A stretch of DNA of 64,000 nucleotides, from NCBI RefSeq assembly GCF_003858645.1, contig NZ_RQJP01000002.1, positions 62,001 to 126,000 of the forward strand, written 5' to 3'. The stretch is from Larkinella knui (GTDB lineage: Bacteria > Bacteroidota > Bacteroidia > Cytophagales > Spirosomataceae). Of this stretch, positions 50,983 through 59,097 are shown in pieces; the first letter of the stretch is position 1; the number at the start of each line of letters is the position of its first letter. Under the pieces are notes generated by a model that worked only from the letters and a program-made list of their open reading frames with translations, ran no database searches and was not told where the DNA came from. A program made the position numbers and the translations under genes.

Positions 50983-53900
50983 ATGTTTTGGAACATCTTT
51001 ACGTTTGAATTGAAATACCGCCTGAAACGACCGGCAACGTATCTATACGGCCTGATTCTGTTTTTATACGCGTTTTTGATTCTGATTTACGGCAACGGCC
51101 CGGCATCCGAAAAGGCCAATGTCAACTCACCGTACGCCATTACGTACCTGCTGGTGCTGATGAGCATTTTCGCAACCATGATGAGCTCGGCGATCATGGG
51201 CGTTCCGGTTTATCGCGACATCGAGCACAACACCCGCTCGTATTTCTTCTCCTATCCCATCAGTGAAAAAGGGTATTTGATGGGGCGGTATCTGGGGTCG
51301 TTTATCGTCCTGATCGTCATCATGAGCTGCGCCTGTGTAGGCATTGTACTGGGGTCGCTGCTGGGTCCGGTGCTCAATCTGGCCGACAATATCGAACGCT
51401 ATGGTCCCATTCGCCTGTGGGATTATGTGCAGCCGATGCTGGTCTTCGTGATTCCGACGGTATTTTTCACCGGAAGTCTGTTTTTTAGCCTGGTCGCCCT
51501 GACGCGCAACGTGTTTGTGACCTACGCCGGCAGTTTGCTGCTGTTTATCGGCTACCTGGTGGGCGTCACGCTGGCATCGGATCTCGAAAACAAGGACATT
51601 GTCGATCTGCTCGACCCGTTTGCCCTCAATACCTTCACCAACGCCACCAAATACTGGACACCCGCCGAACAGAACGAACTCCACGCCGGACTGGAAGGCA
51701 ATGTGCTGCTGAACCGGTTGTTGTGGGGCGGAATCGGGCTGGTCACCCTGTTATACACCTTGTTCCGCTTTGACTTCCAGCGGTTTCTGGCCGTCAAGCT
51801 GGGTAAAAAATCGAAAGCTGAAGTCGTCGGTGAAAAAGCCAAACCGCTCACGACGCTGCCTGTGGCCGAGAAAATCTATTCGAACGGCGCGTATTTCGGC
51901 CATATGATCCGGTTGACCAAACTGGAATTCGGCAACATCATCAAAGACGTTTATTTTCTGGTCATTCTGATGGGTGGCGTCCTGTTTCTGTTCCTGGATG
52001 GCTGGTTTGCCGACCAGATTATGGGCACCCGCTCGCTGCCAACGACCTATTACATGATTGAGGTGAAAGATTTCGATTACATCCTGTTCGTCTTCATCCT
52101 CATCATTTTCTACACCGGCGAGAGTGTCCACCGCGACAAAGCCGTGCGGTTCGACAACATCGCCGATGCCCTGCCCGTGCCGAACTGGGTTACGTACGGT
52201 TCCAAGTTTCTGGCCCTGACCGGTATCTGCTTCTTTCTGGTCAACCTCGTCATTGTCAGCGGGGTACTGAACCAGACCCTGAAAGGCTATTTCCAGTACG
52301 ATTTCGGCCAGTACTTTACCGATCTCTACCTGATCGAGTTTCCCGAGTATCTGCAACTGCTGATGCTGGCCTTTTTTGTTCACATCATGGTCAACAGCAA
52401 GTTTACGGGGCACATCATTACGATTGGCATCTGGGTGGTGCTGATCGCCCTGCGGAATTTTGCCGAACTGGATTATAACCTGTTTTTTTACAGCTATACG
52501 CCCGGCTACCGGATTTCGGACATGAACGGGTTCGGGCATTTTCTCAAACCCCTGGCCTGGTTCAATCTCTACTGGACCGCCTTCGGTTTTGCACTGCTCA
52601 TCATCGGCAACCTCTTCTGGAACCGGGGCAGCGAAAGTAACCTCAAAACCCGCTGGCGCCTGGCCAAACTCCGGTTCAACCGCTTGTCAGCCCTGGCTTT
52701 AGGCCTGTTTCTGCTCATTTGGGCAGGTTCCGGTGCCTGGATTTACTACAACGTCAGCGTCCTGAACAACTACCAGACCGCCGACGAGCTGCGGAAATTG
52801 CAGGCCGATTACGAGAAAAAATACAGCCGCTACGAACGCACCGACCATCCGAAGATTACGGACGTAAAGCTGAAAATCGATCTCGTGCCGGAAGAGCGAA
52901 AAGTGACGGCCAACGGTATTTTTACCCTGGTCAACAAAACCGCCCGACCGCTGGATTCGCTGCACCTGCTGTTCAGTTCGCCGGAATACAATCACGCCAA
53001 AACCCAGACGTTACTGATCGACGGCCAGAGTCCGACCGTGTTGTCGAAAGATACCGTTTTCCGGTATTACATCTATAAACTGCCCCGAACGCTGCAACCC
53101 GGCGATACCGCCCGGATGGAAATCACGATCATGGCGCAACCCAAAGGCTTCACCAACAGCGGGTTAAATCGTGAACTGGTCTACAACGGCACGTTTTTCG
53201 ATACCGGTATTTTTCCAACCTTTGGGTACAATACCGGTGGCGAACTGACCAGCGACAAATACCGCAAAAAATTCGGGTTGCCCATCAAGCAATACCAGCA
53301 GCCGGCCTACACCGATCCGTGGGGCCGCAGCAATTTTCTATTCACGCAGAATGGCGACTGGATTACGTTTGAAGGTACCGTCAGCACGGCCCCCGACCAG
53401 ATTGCCATCATGCCGGGCTATCTGCAAAAAGAATGGAGTGAGAACGGACGCAGGTATTACCACTACAAAATGGACGCGCCGATTGCGTATTTCATGAACG
53501 TCAGTTCGGCCCGCTACGCCGTCAAACGCGACGTGTGGAAAGGGCCGGATGGAAAAGCCGTCAACATTGAAGTGTATTACCACCCGACGCATGGGCGGAA
53601 CATCGACCGGTATGTTAATTCGGTGAAAGCGTCGATGGACTATTACAACCACTATTTCAGCCCGTATCAGTTCCGGCAAATGCGGATCATGGAATTTCCC
53701 CGGTACGCCAGTTTTGCCCAGTCGTTTCCCAATACCGTGCCGTATGCCGAGAGCTTCGGTTGGGTGGGCGATTTTCGCGATCCCGACAAAACGGATTACG
53801 CCTATTACGTGACGGCCCACGAAGTGGCGCACCAGTGGTGGGGCCATCAGGTGATGCCGAGCAATACGCGGGGTGCCAACCAGATTTCGGAGTCGATGGC

Positions 53901-54612
53901 GGAATATGCCTCGCTGATGGTGTTGAAAAAGACGTACGGCGACAACATCATGCAGTCGCGGTTGAAATACAGCCTCGACCGGTATTTGCGCGGGCGGTCG
54001 TCGGAGGACAAGTTTGAGGAAACGCTGCTCGACAACGATACGCGGTCGTATGTCTGGTATGACAAGGGTTCGGTAGTGCTGTTTGCGTTGCAGGATTACA
54101 TCGGTGAAGATCGGCTCAACCGCGCTTTCCGCGACTACGTGGAGAAGGATGCTTTCCAGCAAAAAGCGCCGTTTACGACCAGCCGCGACTGGTACAGTTA
54201 CATCAAAGCCGCCACGCCCGACTCGATGCGGTATTTCCTGACCGACAATTTCGAAAAAATCACGCTCTACGAAAACCGCATCACGGAAGCCAAAGCCGAG
54301 CCGCTGAAAAACGGTCAGTACAAGGTGAAGATGACCGTGCAGACCAAAAAACTGTATTACGACAAGGCGGGGAAAGAAACCGGTGTGGGCAAAGCCAAAG
54401 ACCTGATCGAAATCGGAATTTTTGCGGCTGATACCAAAAACAAGAAAGGCATGACGGAGAAAGTGCCGCTGTATCTGAAAAAGCAGTGGCTCGGGCCGGG
54501 CGTTCACACGCTGGAATTGGTCGTGAAAGGCAAACCGGCCAAGGCCGGGGTCGATCCGTATAACAAGCTGATCGACCGGGTGTCGGATGACAATGTGAAG
54601 CCGGTGGACTAG
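50983..54612 (+). CDS. ABC permease fused to an M1-family aminopeptidase
   Basis: 1209 residues. Residues 1-270 and about 320-600 are two blocks of membrane helices typical of ABC-2 permeases (FELKYRLKRPATYLYGLILF at the start). From about 620 a large periplasmic M1 peptidase follows, with zinc motif HEVAH at 946-950 and a third ligand Glu at 970 in SESMAEY. This single-chain permease-peptidase is a known Bacteroidota architecture. It probably cuts peptides at the outer face of the membrane, powered or gated by the ATPase. The exact role and substrate remain unknown. Confidence 0.93.
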   Translation: MFWNIFTFELKYRLKRPATYLYGLILFLYAFLILIYGNGPASEKANVNSPYAITYLLVLMSIFATMMSSAIMGVPVYRDIEHNTRSYFFSYPISEKGYLMGRYLGSFIVLIVIMSCACVGIVLGSLLGPVLNLADNIERYGPIRLWDYVQPMLVFVIPTVFFTGSLFFSLVALTRNVFVTYAGSLLLFIGYLVGVTLASDLENKDIVDLLDPFALNTFTNATKYWTPAEQNELHAGLEGNVLLNRLLWGGIGLVTLLYTLFRFDFQRFLAVKLGKKSKAEVVGEKAKPLTTLPVAEKIYSNGAYFGHMIRLTKLEFGNIIKDVYFLVILMGGVLFLFLDGWFADQIMGTRSLPTTYYMIEVKDFDYILFVFILIIFYTGESVHRDKAVRFDNIADALPVPNWVTYGSKFLALTGICFFLVNLVIVSGVLNQTLKGYFQYDFGQYFTDLYLIEFPEYLQLLMLAFFVHIMVNSKFTGHIITIGIWVVLIALRNFAELDYNLFFYSYTPGYRISDMNGFGHFLKPLAWFNLYWTAFGFALLIIGNLFWNRGSESNLKTRWRLAKLRFNRLSALALGLFLLIWAGSGAWIYYNVSVLNNYQTADELRKLQADYEKKYSRYERTDHPKITDVKLKIDLVPEERKVTANGIFTLVNKTARPLDSLHLLFSSPEYNHAKTQTLLIDGQSPTVLSKDTVFRYYIYKLPRTLQPGDTARMEITIMAQPKGFTNSGLNRELVYNGTFFDTGIFPTFGYNTGGELTSDKYRKKFGLPIKQYQQPAYTDPWGRSNFLFTQNGDWITFEGTVSTAPDQIAIMPGYLQKEWSENGRRYYHYKMDAPIAYFMNVSSARYAVKRDVWKGPDGKAVNIEVYYHPTHGRNIDRYVNSVKASMDYYNHYFSPYQFRQMRIMEFPRYASFAQSFPNTVPYAESFGWVGDFRDPDKTDYAYYVTAHEVAHQWWGHQVMPSNTRGANQISESMAEYASLMVLKKTYGDNIMQSRLKYSLDRYLRGRSSEDKFEETLLDNDTRSYVWYDKGSVVLFALQDYIGEDRLNRAFRDYVEKDAFQQKAPFTTSRDWYSYIKAATPDSMRYFLTDNFEKITLYENRITEAKAEPLKNGQYKVKMTVQTKKLYYDKAGKETGVGKAKDLIEIGIFAADTKNKKGMTEKVPLYLKKQWLGPGVHTLELVVKGKPAKAGVDPYNKLIDRVSDDNVKPVD

Positions 54613-54630
54613 CGTTTAAAAGAGTTATTT

Positions 54631-54715
54631 CGCGGAGGTAAGCGGAGAAAATTAGAGGTACGCAGAGATATTATTTTTCTCTGTTTAACTCCCTTTTCCT
54701 CCGCTTAACTCTGCG
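54631..54715. repeat. GCGGAGGTAAGCGGAG-type inverted repeat
   Basis: 54631-54647 pairs with 54699-54715 at 15 of 17 positions; inside, CAGAGA (54663-54668) pairs with TCTCTG (54678-54683). Begins shortly after the stop codon of the permease-peptidase gene. Units of about 10 bp. Confidence 0.75.
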
Positions 54716-54738
54716 ATAGAATGCTTCTAGAAAACAAA

Positions 54739-54775
54739 AAGAAACCTTCGAAATAAAGCTGAATTATTTCGGAGG
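54739..54775 (-). terminator. Probable terminator of the lipoprotein gene
   Basis: 54745-54756 pairs with 54764-54775 (one G-U type mismatch) around a 7 nt loop; on the minus strand it is followed by TTTCTTTTTG. Confidence 0.6.
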
Positions 54776-54796
54776 CTAGAAAGTCTAAAAAGAATT

Positions 54797-55264
54797 TTAT
54801 GGATGCTTATAAACAAGTTGTAAGGTGAATGAAACCAACTGTCGCTTAGATGTAGTCGGATTAACTAAAGAGTCTTGTACGGCAATCGTTTCACTCAGTA
54901 ATTGTTTTTTAGTGTCATCGTAGGTTAATTTAATGATATCACCATCACTGTAATTTTTGGTTAACTCAGTTCCCGTATAAACCCAAGTACCTTCAAAATC
55001 AACAACGGTCCCGCCCGAACGATCGGTTTCTGTAAATGTTTTATCAGATTTAATTTCAAAGGATGTGCTAATACCAAATTGAGTTAAGGCATCTAGTTCC
55101 TGACCGTTAGATGCAGTAAAAGGTGCAGGTAAGCCACTGATCCGAACCCGATCTGATGCCCACTTGCCCACCACCGGATCGGGTGCCGGATCATCATCTT
55201 TATTACACGAACTCAGGCCAGCCGCAAACACCACTACGGAGATCAAATAAAGTAAACGCTTCAT
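54797..55264 (-). CDS. Lipocalin-like lipoprotein
   Basis: 155 residues. Lipoprotein signal LLYLISVVVFAAGLSSC with lipidated Cys at 20, followed by NKDDDPAPDPVVGKW, a charged linker and the usual start of Bacteroidota lipocalin-like domains. Beta-strand-rich remainder (FEIKSDKTFTETDRSGG, FEGTWVYTGTELT). Function unknown; such proteins sit in the outer membrane and may bind small hydrophobic ligands. Monocistronic, with its own terminator. Confidence 0.8.
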   Translation of the reverse strand: MKRLLYLISVVVFAAGLSSCNKDDDPAPDPVVGKWASDRVRISGLPAPFTASNGQELDALTQFGISTSFEIKSDKTFTETDRSGGTVVDFEGTWVYTGTELTKNYSDGDIIKLTYDDTKKQLLSETIAVQDSLVNPTTSKRQLVSFTLQLVYKHP

Positions 55265-55478
55265 AATTTTCAGGTTTTTGTGAAATACTAGTTTAGTGTG
55301 ATTGGATGAGATGACCGTTCTAAACGAAAGCTACAAAAAAAACAGTCAGGTTGTAAATTTCAGGGCAAAAACCCGGAATTTTCTCTTTTACGATACGCGA
55401 TAAAGGGGTAAATCGTTGCGTTAAGGCTGCATTTTACCAAAATTTCCAGCATTCGGTACGGTATTGTCATACCGCCTG

Positions 55479-56846
55479 TCATCGCAATCCGGGCCTCGGA
55501 ATCACCGGCAAACTCTCGTTGCCGTCTTCGCTAACGGCCTGAACCGCAAAGAAATAATGATCTTTTGAATACGGTAGCGTCAGGCCGACTTTTTCGGTAA
55601 AAAATTTCTTTTGCCAGAACGGCCAGTACGTTTCGCGCATCAACACATAATAGCCTTTGATCTTACGGTTGGCCGAAGCTCCGGCTTTGGGAGCCTGCCA
55701 GAACAGGCTCGTGGCATTGGTCAGACTGCGGGCTTCGACTGTTACGTTCTGCGGCATGGACGGCGCTTTGGCCAGATTGGCCAGTACGGCCAGGTTCATG
55801 GCGGTATTTTTGCGCAGGTATTCAAAATCCATAAACTTCACAAAGTCGCCGTATTCTACACCCTCCTGTGCCCGCAAATCCTGGTGCTGGTGCGCAAAAT
55901 TTTCGTTCATTTCCGTAATCCGAACCGCCGGAAAACCCCGGTTTACGAACGGCGTATGGTCACCTCCGCGCAAAAACCGGTCGTTGCGATACACCATTAC
56001 CACCTCCAGCTGGTCGACATACCGCTCGCCCACTTCTTTGGTATACCGCGCCAGTTGCCGCGATTTTCCGTCGTTCTCCAGTCCGTATTGCCGGATGTTG
56101 GCCGCCAGTGAATCCGTCTGATAACCGGGCAATCCTTCACTGAACACCCGGACGCGCGTGTTGTCGGTGATGCGCGTATCGGGGCTGTTGTTGGAGCCCA
56201 TAATATCGTTGTTGAGCAACGCTTCCAGATTCCATTTTTCATCTTTCGCCCGCTGCGCCAGGTGATTGGCACCCAGCAAGCCCTGCTCCTCCCCGCTCAC
56301 AGCCACAAAAATGATGGTAGCCGGAAACGGGACTTTGCTCATGACCCGGCATAGTTCGATGACGGCGGCCGTTCCCGAACCGTCGTCATTGGCGCCCGGC
56401 GCGTCGGCGGTGCGGTTCATGACGTCGGTCACCCGGCTATCGATGTGGCCGCTCACCAGAAAAATCCGGTCATCCGTGGGATCGGTGCCTTTCAACGTCG
56501 CCATCACATTGCCCATGGGCGTCGCCACGTCGACCCGTTTTCCGTCGGGCGGCAGCGTCCAGGCGTCGATCCTGGCCGTTAATCGTCCACCGGATTGCCG
56601 GGCAAACTGCTGAAACTTGCTCAATACCCACTGTCGGGCAGCACCAATTCCGCGTTTGGCATCGGTCGTGGTGCTGAGCGTGTGCCGCGTTCCAAAACTG
56701 ACCAGGCTGGTGACGTGTGCGCGCAGACTATCCGCCGAGACCTGGCCGACCAATTGTGCAATCACGGGGTCGCGGACGACGGTCGTCTGGGCTTGTAAAC
56801 CCATCGAAAAGCAAAGAAGTAGGATCGGCAGTGCAACGTATTTCAT
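55479..56846 (-). CDS. Secreted M28-family metallopeptidase
   Basis: 455 residues. Signal peptide MKYVALPILLLCFSMGLQAQ. M28 zinc ligands: His in VSGHIDSR, Asp in PGANDDGSGTAA, the catalytic Glu pair in VSGEEQGLLG, Asp in LLNNDIMGSN and His in RGGDHTPFVNRG. The last ~85 residues are a beta-sandwich, probably fibronectin type III-like (LTNATSLFWQAPKAG). Expected to be an aminopeptidase or carboxypeptidase acting outside the cell or in the periplasm. Confidence 0.92.
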   Translation of the reverse strand: MKYVALPILLLCFSMGLQAQTTVVRDPVIAQLVGQVSADSLRAHVTSLVSFGTRHTLSTTTDAKRGIGAARQWVLSKFQQFARQSGGRLTARIDAWTLPPDGKRVDVATPMGNVMATLKGTDPTDDRIFLVSGHIDSRVTDVMNRTADAPGANDDGSGTAAVIELCRVMSKVPFPATIIFVAVSGEEQGLLGANHLAQRAKDEKWNLEALLNNDIMGSNNSPDTRITDNTRVRVFSEGLPGYQTDSLAANIRQYGLENDGKSRQLARYTKEVGERYVDQLEVVMVYRNDRFLRGGDHTPFVNRGFPAVRITEMNENFAHQHQDLRAQEGVEYGDFVKFMDFEYLRKNTAMNLAVLANLAKAPSMPQNVTVEARSLTNATSLFWQAPKAGASANRKIKGYYVLMRETYWPFWQKKFFTEKVGLTLPYSKDHYFFAVQAVSEDGNESLPVIPRPGLR

Positions 56847-56925
56847 CCGACAGGCAAGGGATTAAGTTAACGCAATGGCAAGCTAAGATACAATGCGGTA
56901 ACGGCTTTATTCTGTTTTGCCGGAT

Positions 56926-57162
56926 TCAAAGCTGGATTTTTAGCAGGTGACGAACCGGTTTTAGAGGCATTACCGGGCGATTTTGTCCCTGAAGCCGTGA
57001 CATAACCAGCGCTCCGGCCAGAAGACAGGACGCCCCAATCGACCAGAAGGCAATCCGGCGCGTCGGCAACTGAATTTCGGGCCGGTAGAACTCGCGGGTT
57101 TCGTCTTCCGAAAATAATGTCCGAAACGCTCCGGGCGTGTGATCATCTTCTGGTGTTCTCAT
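56926..57162 (-). CDS. Small single-pass membrane protein, hypothetical
   Basis: 78 residues. Charged N-terminus (TPEDDHTPGAFRTLFSEDE), one membrane segment IAFWSIGASCLLAGALVMS near 37-55, basic C-terminus. It starts 2 bp after the gene at 57165 ends, so both belong to one transcript. No family recognised. Confidence 0.65.
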   Translation of the reverse strand: MRTPEDDHTPGAFRTLFSEDETREFYRPEIQLPTRRIAFWSIGASCLLAGALVMSRLQGQNRPVMPLKPVRHLLKIQL

Positions 57163-57164
57163 GG

Positions 57165-57686
57165 TTATAGTCGCTGAGTTAAACTAACGCCAAAGGCGGT
57201 TTTGGTTGTTCCGGGCATTGGCTGCACCGAAAATCCAAAGCGGGCGTTGGCCAGCGCCCGGTTATATTCAGTAACTGCCTTTCGAACGTGGGTGTTTCCA
57301 ATAATTGTTAAACCGAGTGTGACACCGATCGAGCCAAAGTAAACGGTCCAGTATTCACTCGAACGGGTAAACGTCCCCCGCTTCCGGGTCAAAACATACA
57401 CCAGCGGAACGGCGGCAACCACTTGCCCGGCCAGGACAAACGTTCGGTACGTTCGAAACTGACGGTTTACGTACGGATCATTCAGTTCGTTAAAGGGAAT
57501 TTCGAGCGAATTCGACGACCTTAACCGTTTACCACCGTAATAATACGACCCAAATGAGCGTTCAATCGGCTTTAGATAAGCCGGAACGGCCGCTCCGGGT
57601 CGGTAAAAGGTAGAATCGGCGGGTCGTTGGGCCTGGCTTGTTACCACAAGAAAAATCCCTGCAAAAATTAAATAAATAGATCGCAT
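57165..57686 (-). CDS. Hypothetical secreted/membrane protein
   Basis: 173 residues. Signal peptide MRSIYLIFAGIFLVVTSQAQ; two hydrophobic segments near 83-98 (FVLAGQVVAAVPLVYVL) and 118-132 (YFGSIGVTLGLTIIG), the latter followed by a beta-rich end (FGFSVQPMPGTTKTAFGVSL). Resembles many uncharacterised Bacteroidota envelope proteins. Same transcript as the small gene at 56926. Confidence 0.7.
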   Translation of the reverse strand: MRSIYLIFAGIFLVVTSQAQRPADSTFYRPGAAVPAYLKPIERSFGSYYYGGKRLRSSNSLEIPFNELNDPYVNRQFRTYRTFVLAGQVVAAVPLVYVLTRKRGTFTRSSEYWTVYFGSIGVTLGLTIIGNTHVRKAVTEYNRALANARFGFSVQPMPGTTKTAFGVSLTQRL

Positions 57687-57856
57687 GCTGAATTAACGTA
57701 CAATTTTTGAGTACACTCTATTTTATTGACAAATTTAGTTTTAGCCGGACTTAGGCCTAAAACCGCCCTTCGGCAGAATAGCCGGTTCTATGACTTACGT
57801 AATTCCGTCTAAAAATAGCGGTAATCTCGATTTAAAAACATTTTTTTCAGACCCCA

Positions 57857-57887
57857 TTTGATTTGTAGTTAAAAACCGCTACGTTTG
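57857..57887 (+). promoter_or_regulatory. Consensus Bacteroidota promoter of the Rrf2 gene
   Basis: TTTG (57857-57860), 19 nt, TACGTTTG (57880-57887): full match to both boxes and to the expected spacing. The transcription start would fall within the operator at 57890-57910. Confidence 0.8.
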
Positions 57888-57889
57888 TA

Positions 57890-57910
57890 CTGTAATAAAA
57901 AACATTACAG
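57890..57910. promoter_or_regulatory. Rrf2 operator 1
   Basis: CTGTAAT - 7 nt - ATTACAG, perfect inverted repeat, one base before the ATG of the Rrf2 gene and just after the -7 box. Repeated at 58339-58359. Confidence 0.75.
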
Positions 57911-57911
57911 A

Positions 57912-58322
57912 ATGAACAACGGCCGCTTTTCAATCGCAATTCACATTTTAACCCTCCTGGCCCGGGCCGGAGACGAATGGCTGTCGTCAGAATACCTTGC
58001 GGGCAGTGTCAACATCAACCCGGTATTGGTGCGAAAGGAAATCAGCAACCTCCGCAGAAATGGACTGATAATCAGCAAGGAAGGAAAAAACGGCGGTAGC
58101 AGGCTGGCCAAACCGGCGGAAAAAATTTTGCTATCAGACGTCTACCAGGCCGTGCGGCAGGCATCGTTATTGGGGCAAAACAAGAACAACCCCAATCCGG
58201 ACTGTCCGGTGGGTCGGCAAATCAACACCCACCTTGACCAGCTTTATCTGGAAGCCGAAAACGCCATGGTTACCAAGTTGAATCAGACGACACTGGCCGA
58301 TTTCAGTAAAAAGTTTGCGTAA
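57912..58322 (+). CDS. Rrf2-family transcriptional regulator
   Basis: 136 residues from the ATG at 57912; a TTG nine codons earlier overlaps the operator. Winged helix: FSIAIHILTLLARAG, INPVLVRKEISNLRRNGLI and the glycine-rich wing EGKNGGSRLAKP. Only one cysteine (NPDCPVG), so it lacks the three-Cys iron-sulfur site of IscR or NsrR and is of the YwnA-like type that controls an NAD(P)H-binding gene next to it. Two identical operators imply self-repression plus repression of the next gene. Confidence 0.92.
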   Translation: MNNGRFSIAIHILTLLARAGDEWLSSEYLAGSVNINPVLVRKEISNLRRNGLIISKEGKNGGSRLAKPAEKILLSDVYQAVRQASLLGQNKNNPNPDCPVGRQINTHLDQLYLEAENAMVTKLNQTTLADFSKKFA

Positions 58323-58338
58323 TTTTCTTTGAACAAAA

Positions 58339-58359
58339 CTGTAATATTTTAAATTACAG
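58339..58359. promoter_or_regulatory. Rrf2 operator 2
   Basis: CTGTAAT - 7 nt - ATTACAG with AAAA before and TTTT after, identical in its arms to operator 1. It lies 35 bp before the start codon at 58395 and close to a TAATTTTT box. Confidence 0.75.
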
Positions 58360-58394
58360 TTTTAATTTTTCAGTACTTCTAAAAATCGAAAACC

Positions 58395-59039
58395 ATGAAA
58401 ATTGCATTGATTGGAGCTTCTGGCTATGTTGGCTCAGCCCTGTTGAAAGAAGCCCTGCACCGGGGCTATGACGTTACGGCCATTGTTCGTAATCCGGAGA
58501 AAATTACGGTAGACAGCTCCCATCTGACGGTTGCACAAGGCGATGTGCTGAACGAAGATGAAGTGGCAGAACGCGTAGTCGGCCACGATGCGGTGGTGAG
58601 TGCTTATAACCCCGGCTGGCAAAATCCGGCTATTTACAAGGAGTATCTGGCTGGTTCACAGGCGATTCAGAATGGCGTAAAAAAAGCCGGTGTCAAACGG
58701 TTGCTGGTGGTTGGCGGAGCTGGCAGTCTGGAAGCCGCACCGGGTGTTCAATTGGTCGACACGGCCCACTTCCCCGCCGAATGGAAACCGGGAGCCCTGG
58801 GAGCCCGCGATTACCTGACTATTCTCAAAAAAGAAGAAGAGCTGGACTGGACGTTTTTGAGTCCGGCCATTCTGCTGGAACCGGGCGAACGTACGGGCCA
58901 ATTCCGCAAAGGAACCAACCAGCCGGTTTTTGATGACCAGGGCGTGAGCAAAATTTCGGTAGAAGACCTGGCCGTCGCCTTATTCGACGAACTGGAAAAT
59001 CCTAAACACATCCGTCAGCGGTTTACCATCGGGTATTAA
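58395..59039 (+). CDS. NAD(P)H-binding SDR-like protein (YwnB type)
   Basis: 214 residues. Atypical SDR: IALIGASGYVGSALLKEAL for NAD(P) binding, LLVVGGAGSLE in the middle, no YxxxK pair in the usual place. Members reduce flavins, quinones or unknown carbonyls, or act in stress responses. Under Rrf2 control with operator 2 in front. Followed by a bidirectional hairpin before the convergent histidine kinase gene. Confidence 0.9.
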   Translation: MKIALIGASGYVGSALLKEALHRGYDVTAIVRNPEKITVDSSHLTVAQGDVLNEDEVAERVVGHDAVVSAYNPGWQNPAIYKEYLAGSQAIQNGVKKAGVKRLLVVGGAGSLEAAPGVQLVDTAHFPAEWKPGALGARDYLTILKKEEELDWTFLSPAILLEPGERTGQFRKGTNQPVFDDQGVSKISVEDLAVALFDELENPKHIRQRFTIGY

Positions 59040-59049
59040 ACCGGCAAAG

Positions 59050-59097
59050 GCGCTAACAACGTTGATGAAATCCTTCTTCAATCAACGCTGTTAGCGC
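59050..59097. terminator. Bidirectional hairpin between convergent genes
   Basis: 59050-59066 pairs with 59081-59097 with one mismatch; T-rich sequence follows on the plus strand. It abuts the stop codon of the minus-strand kinase gene. Confidence 0.65.

Noticed and set aside
53338-54507. Minus-strand open frame of 389 codons
   Set aside because: Antisense to the M1 peptidase part, whose zinc motif is intact; composition is His/Arg/Val-biased as in shadow frames.
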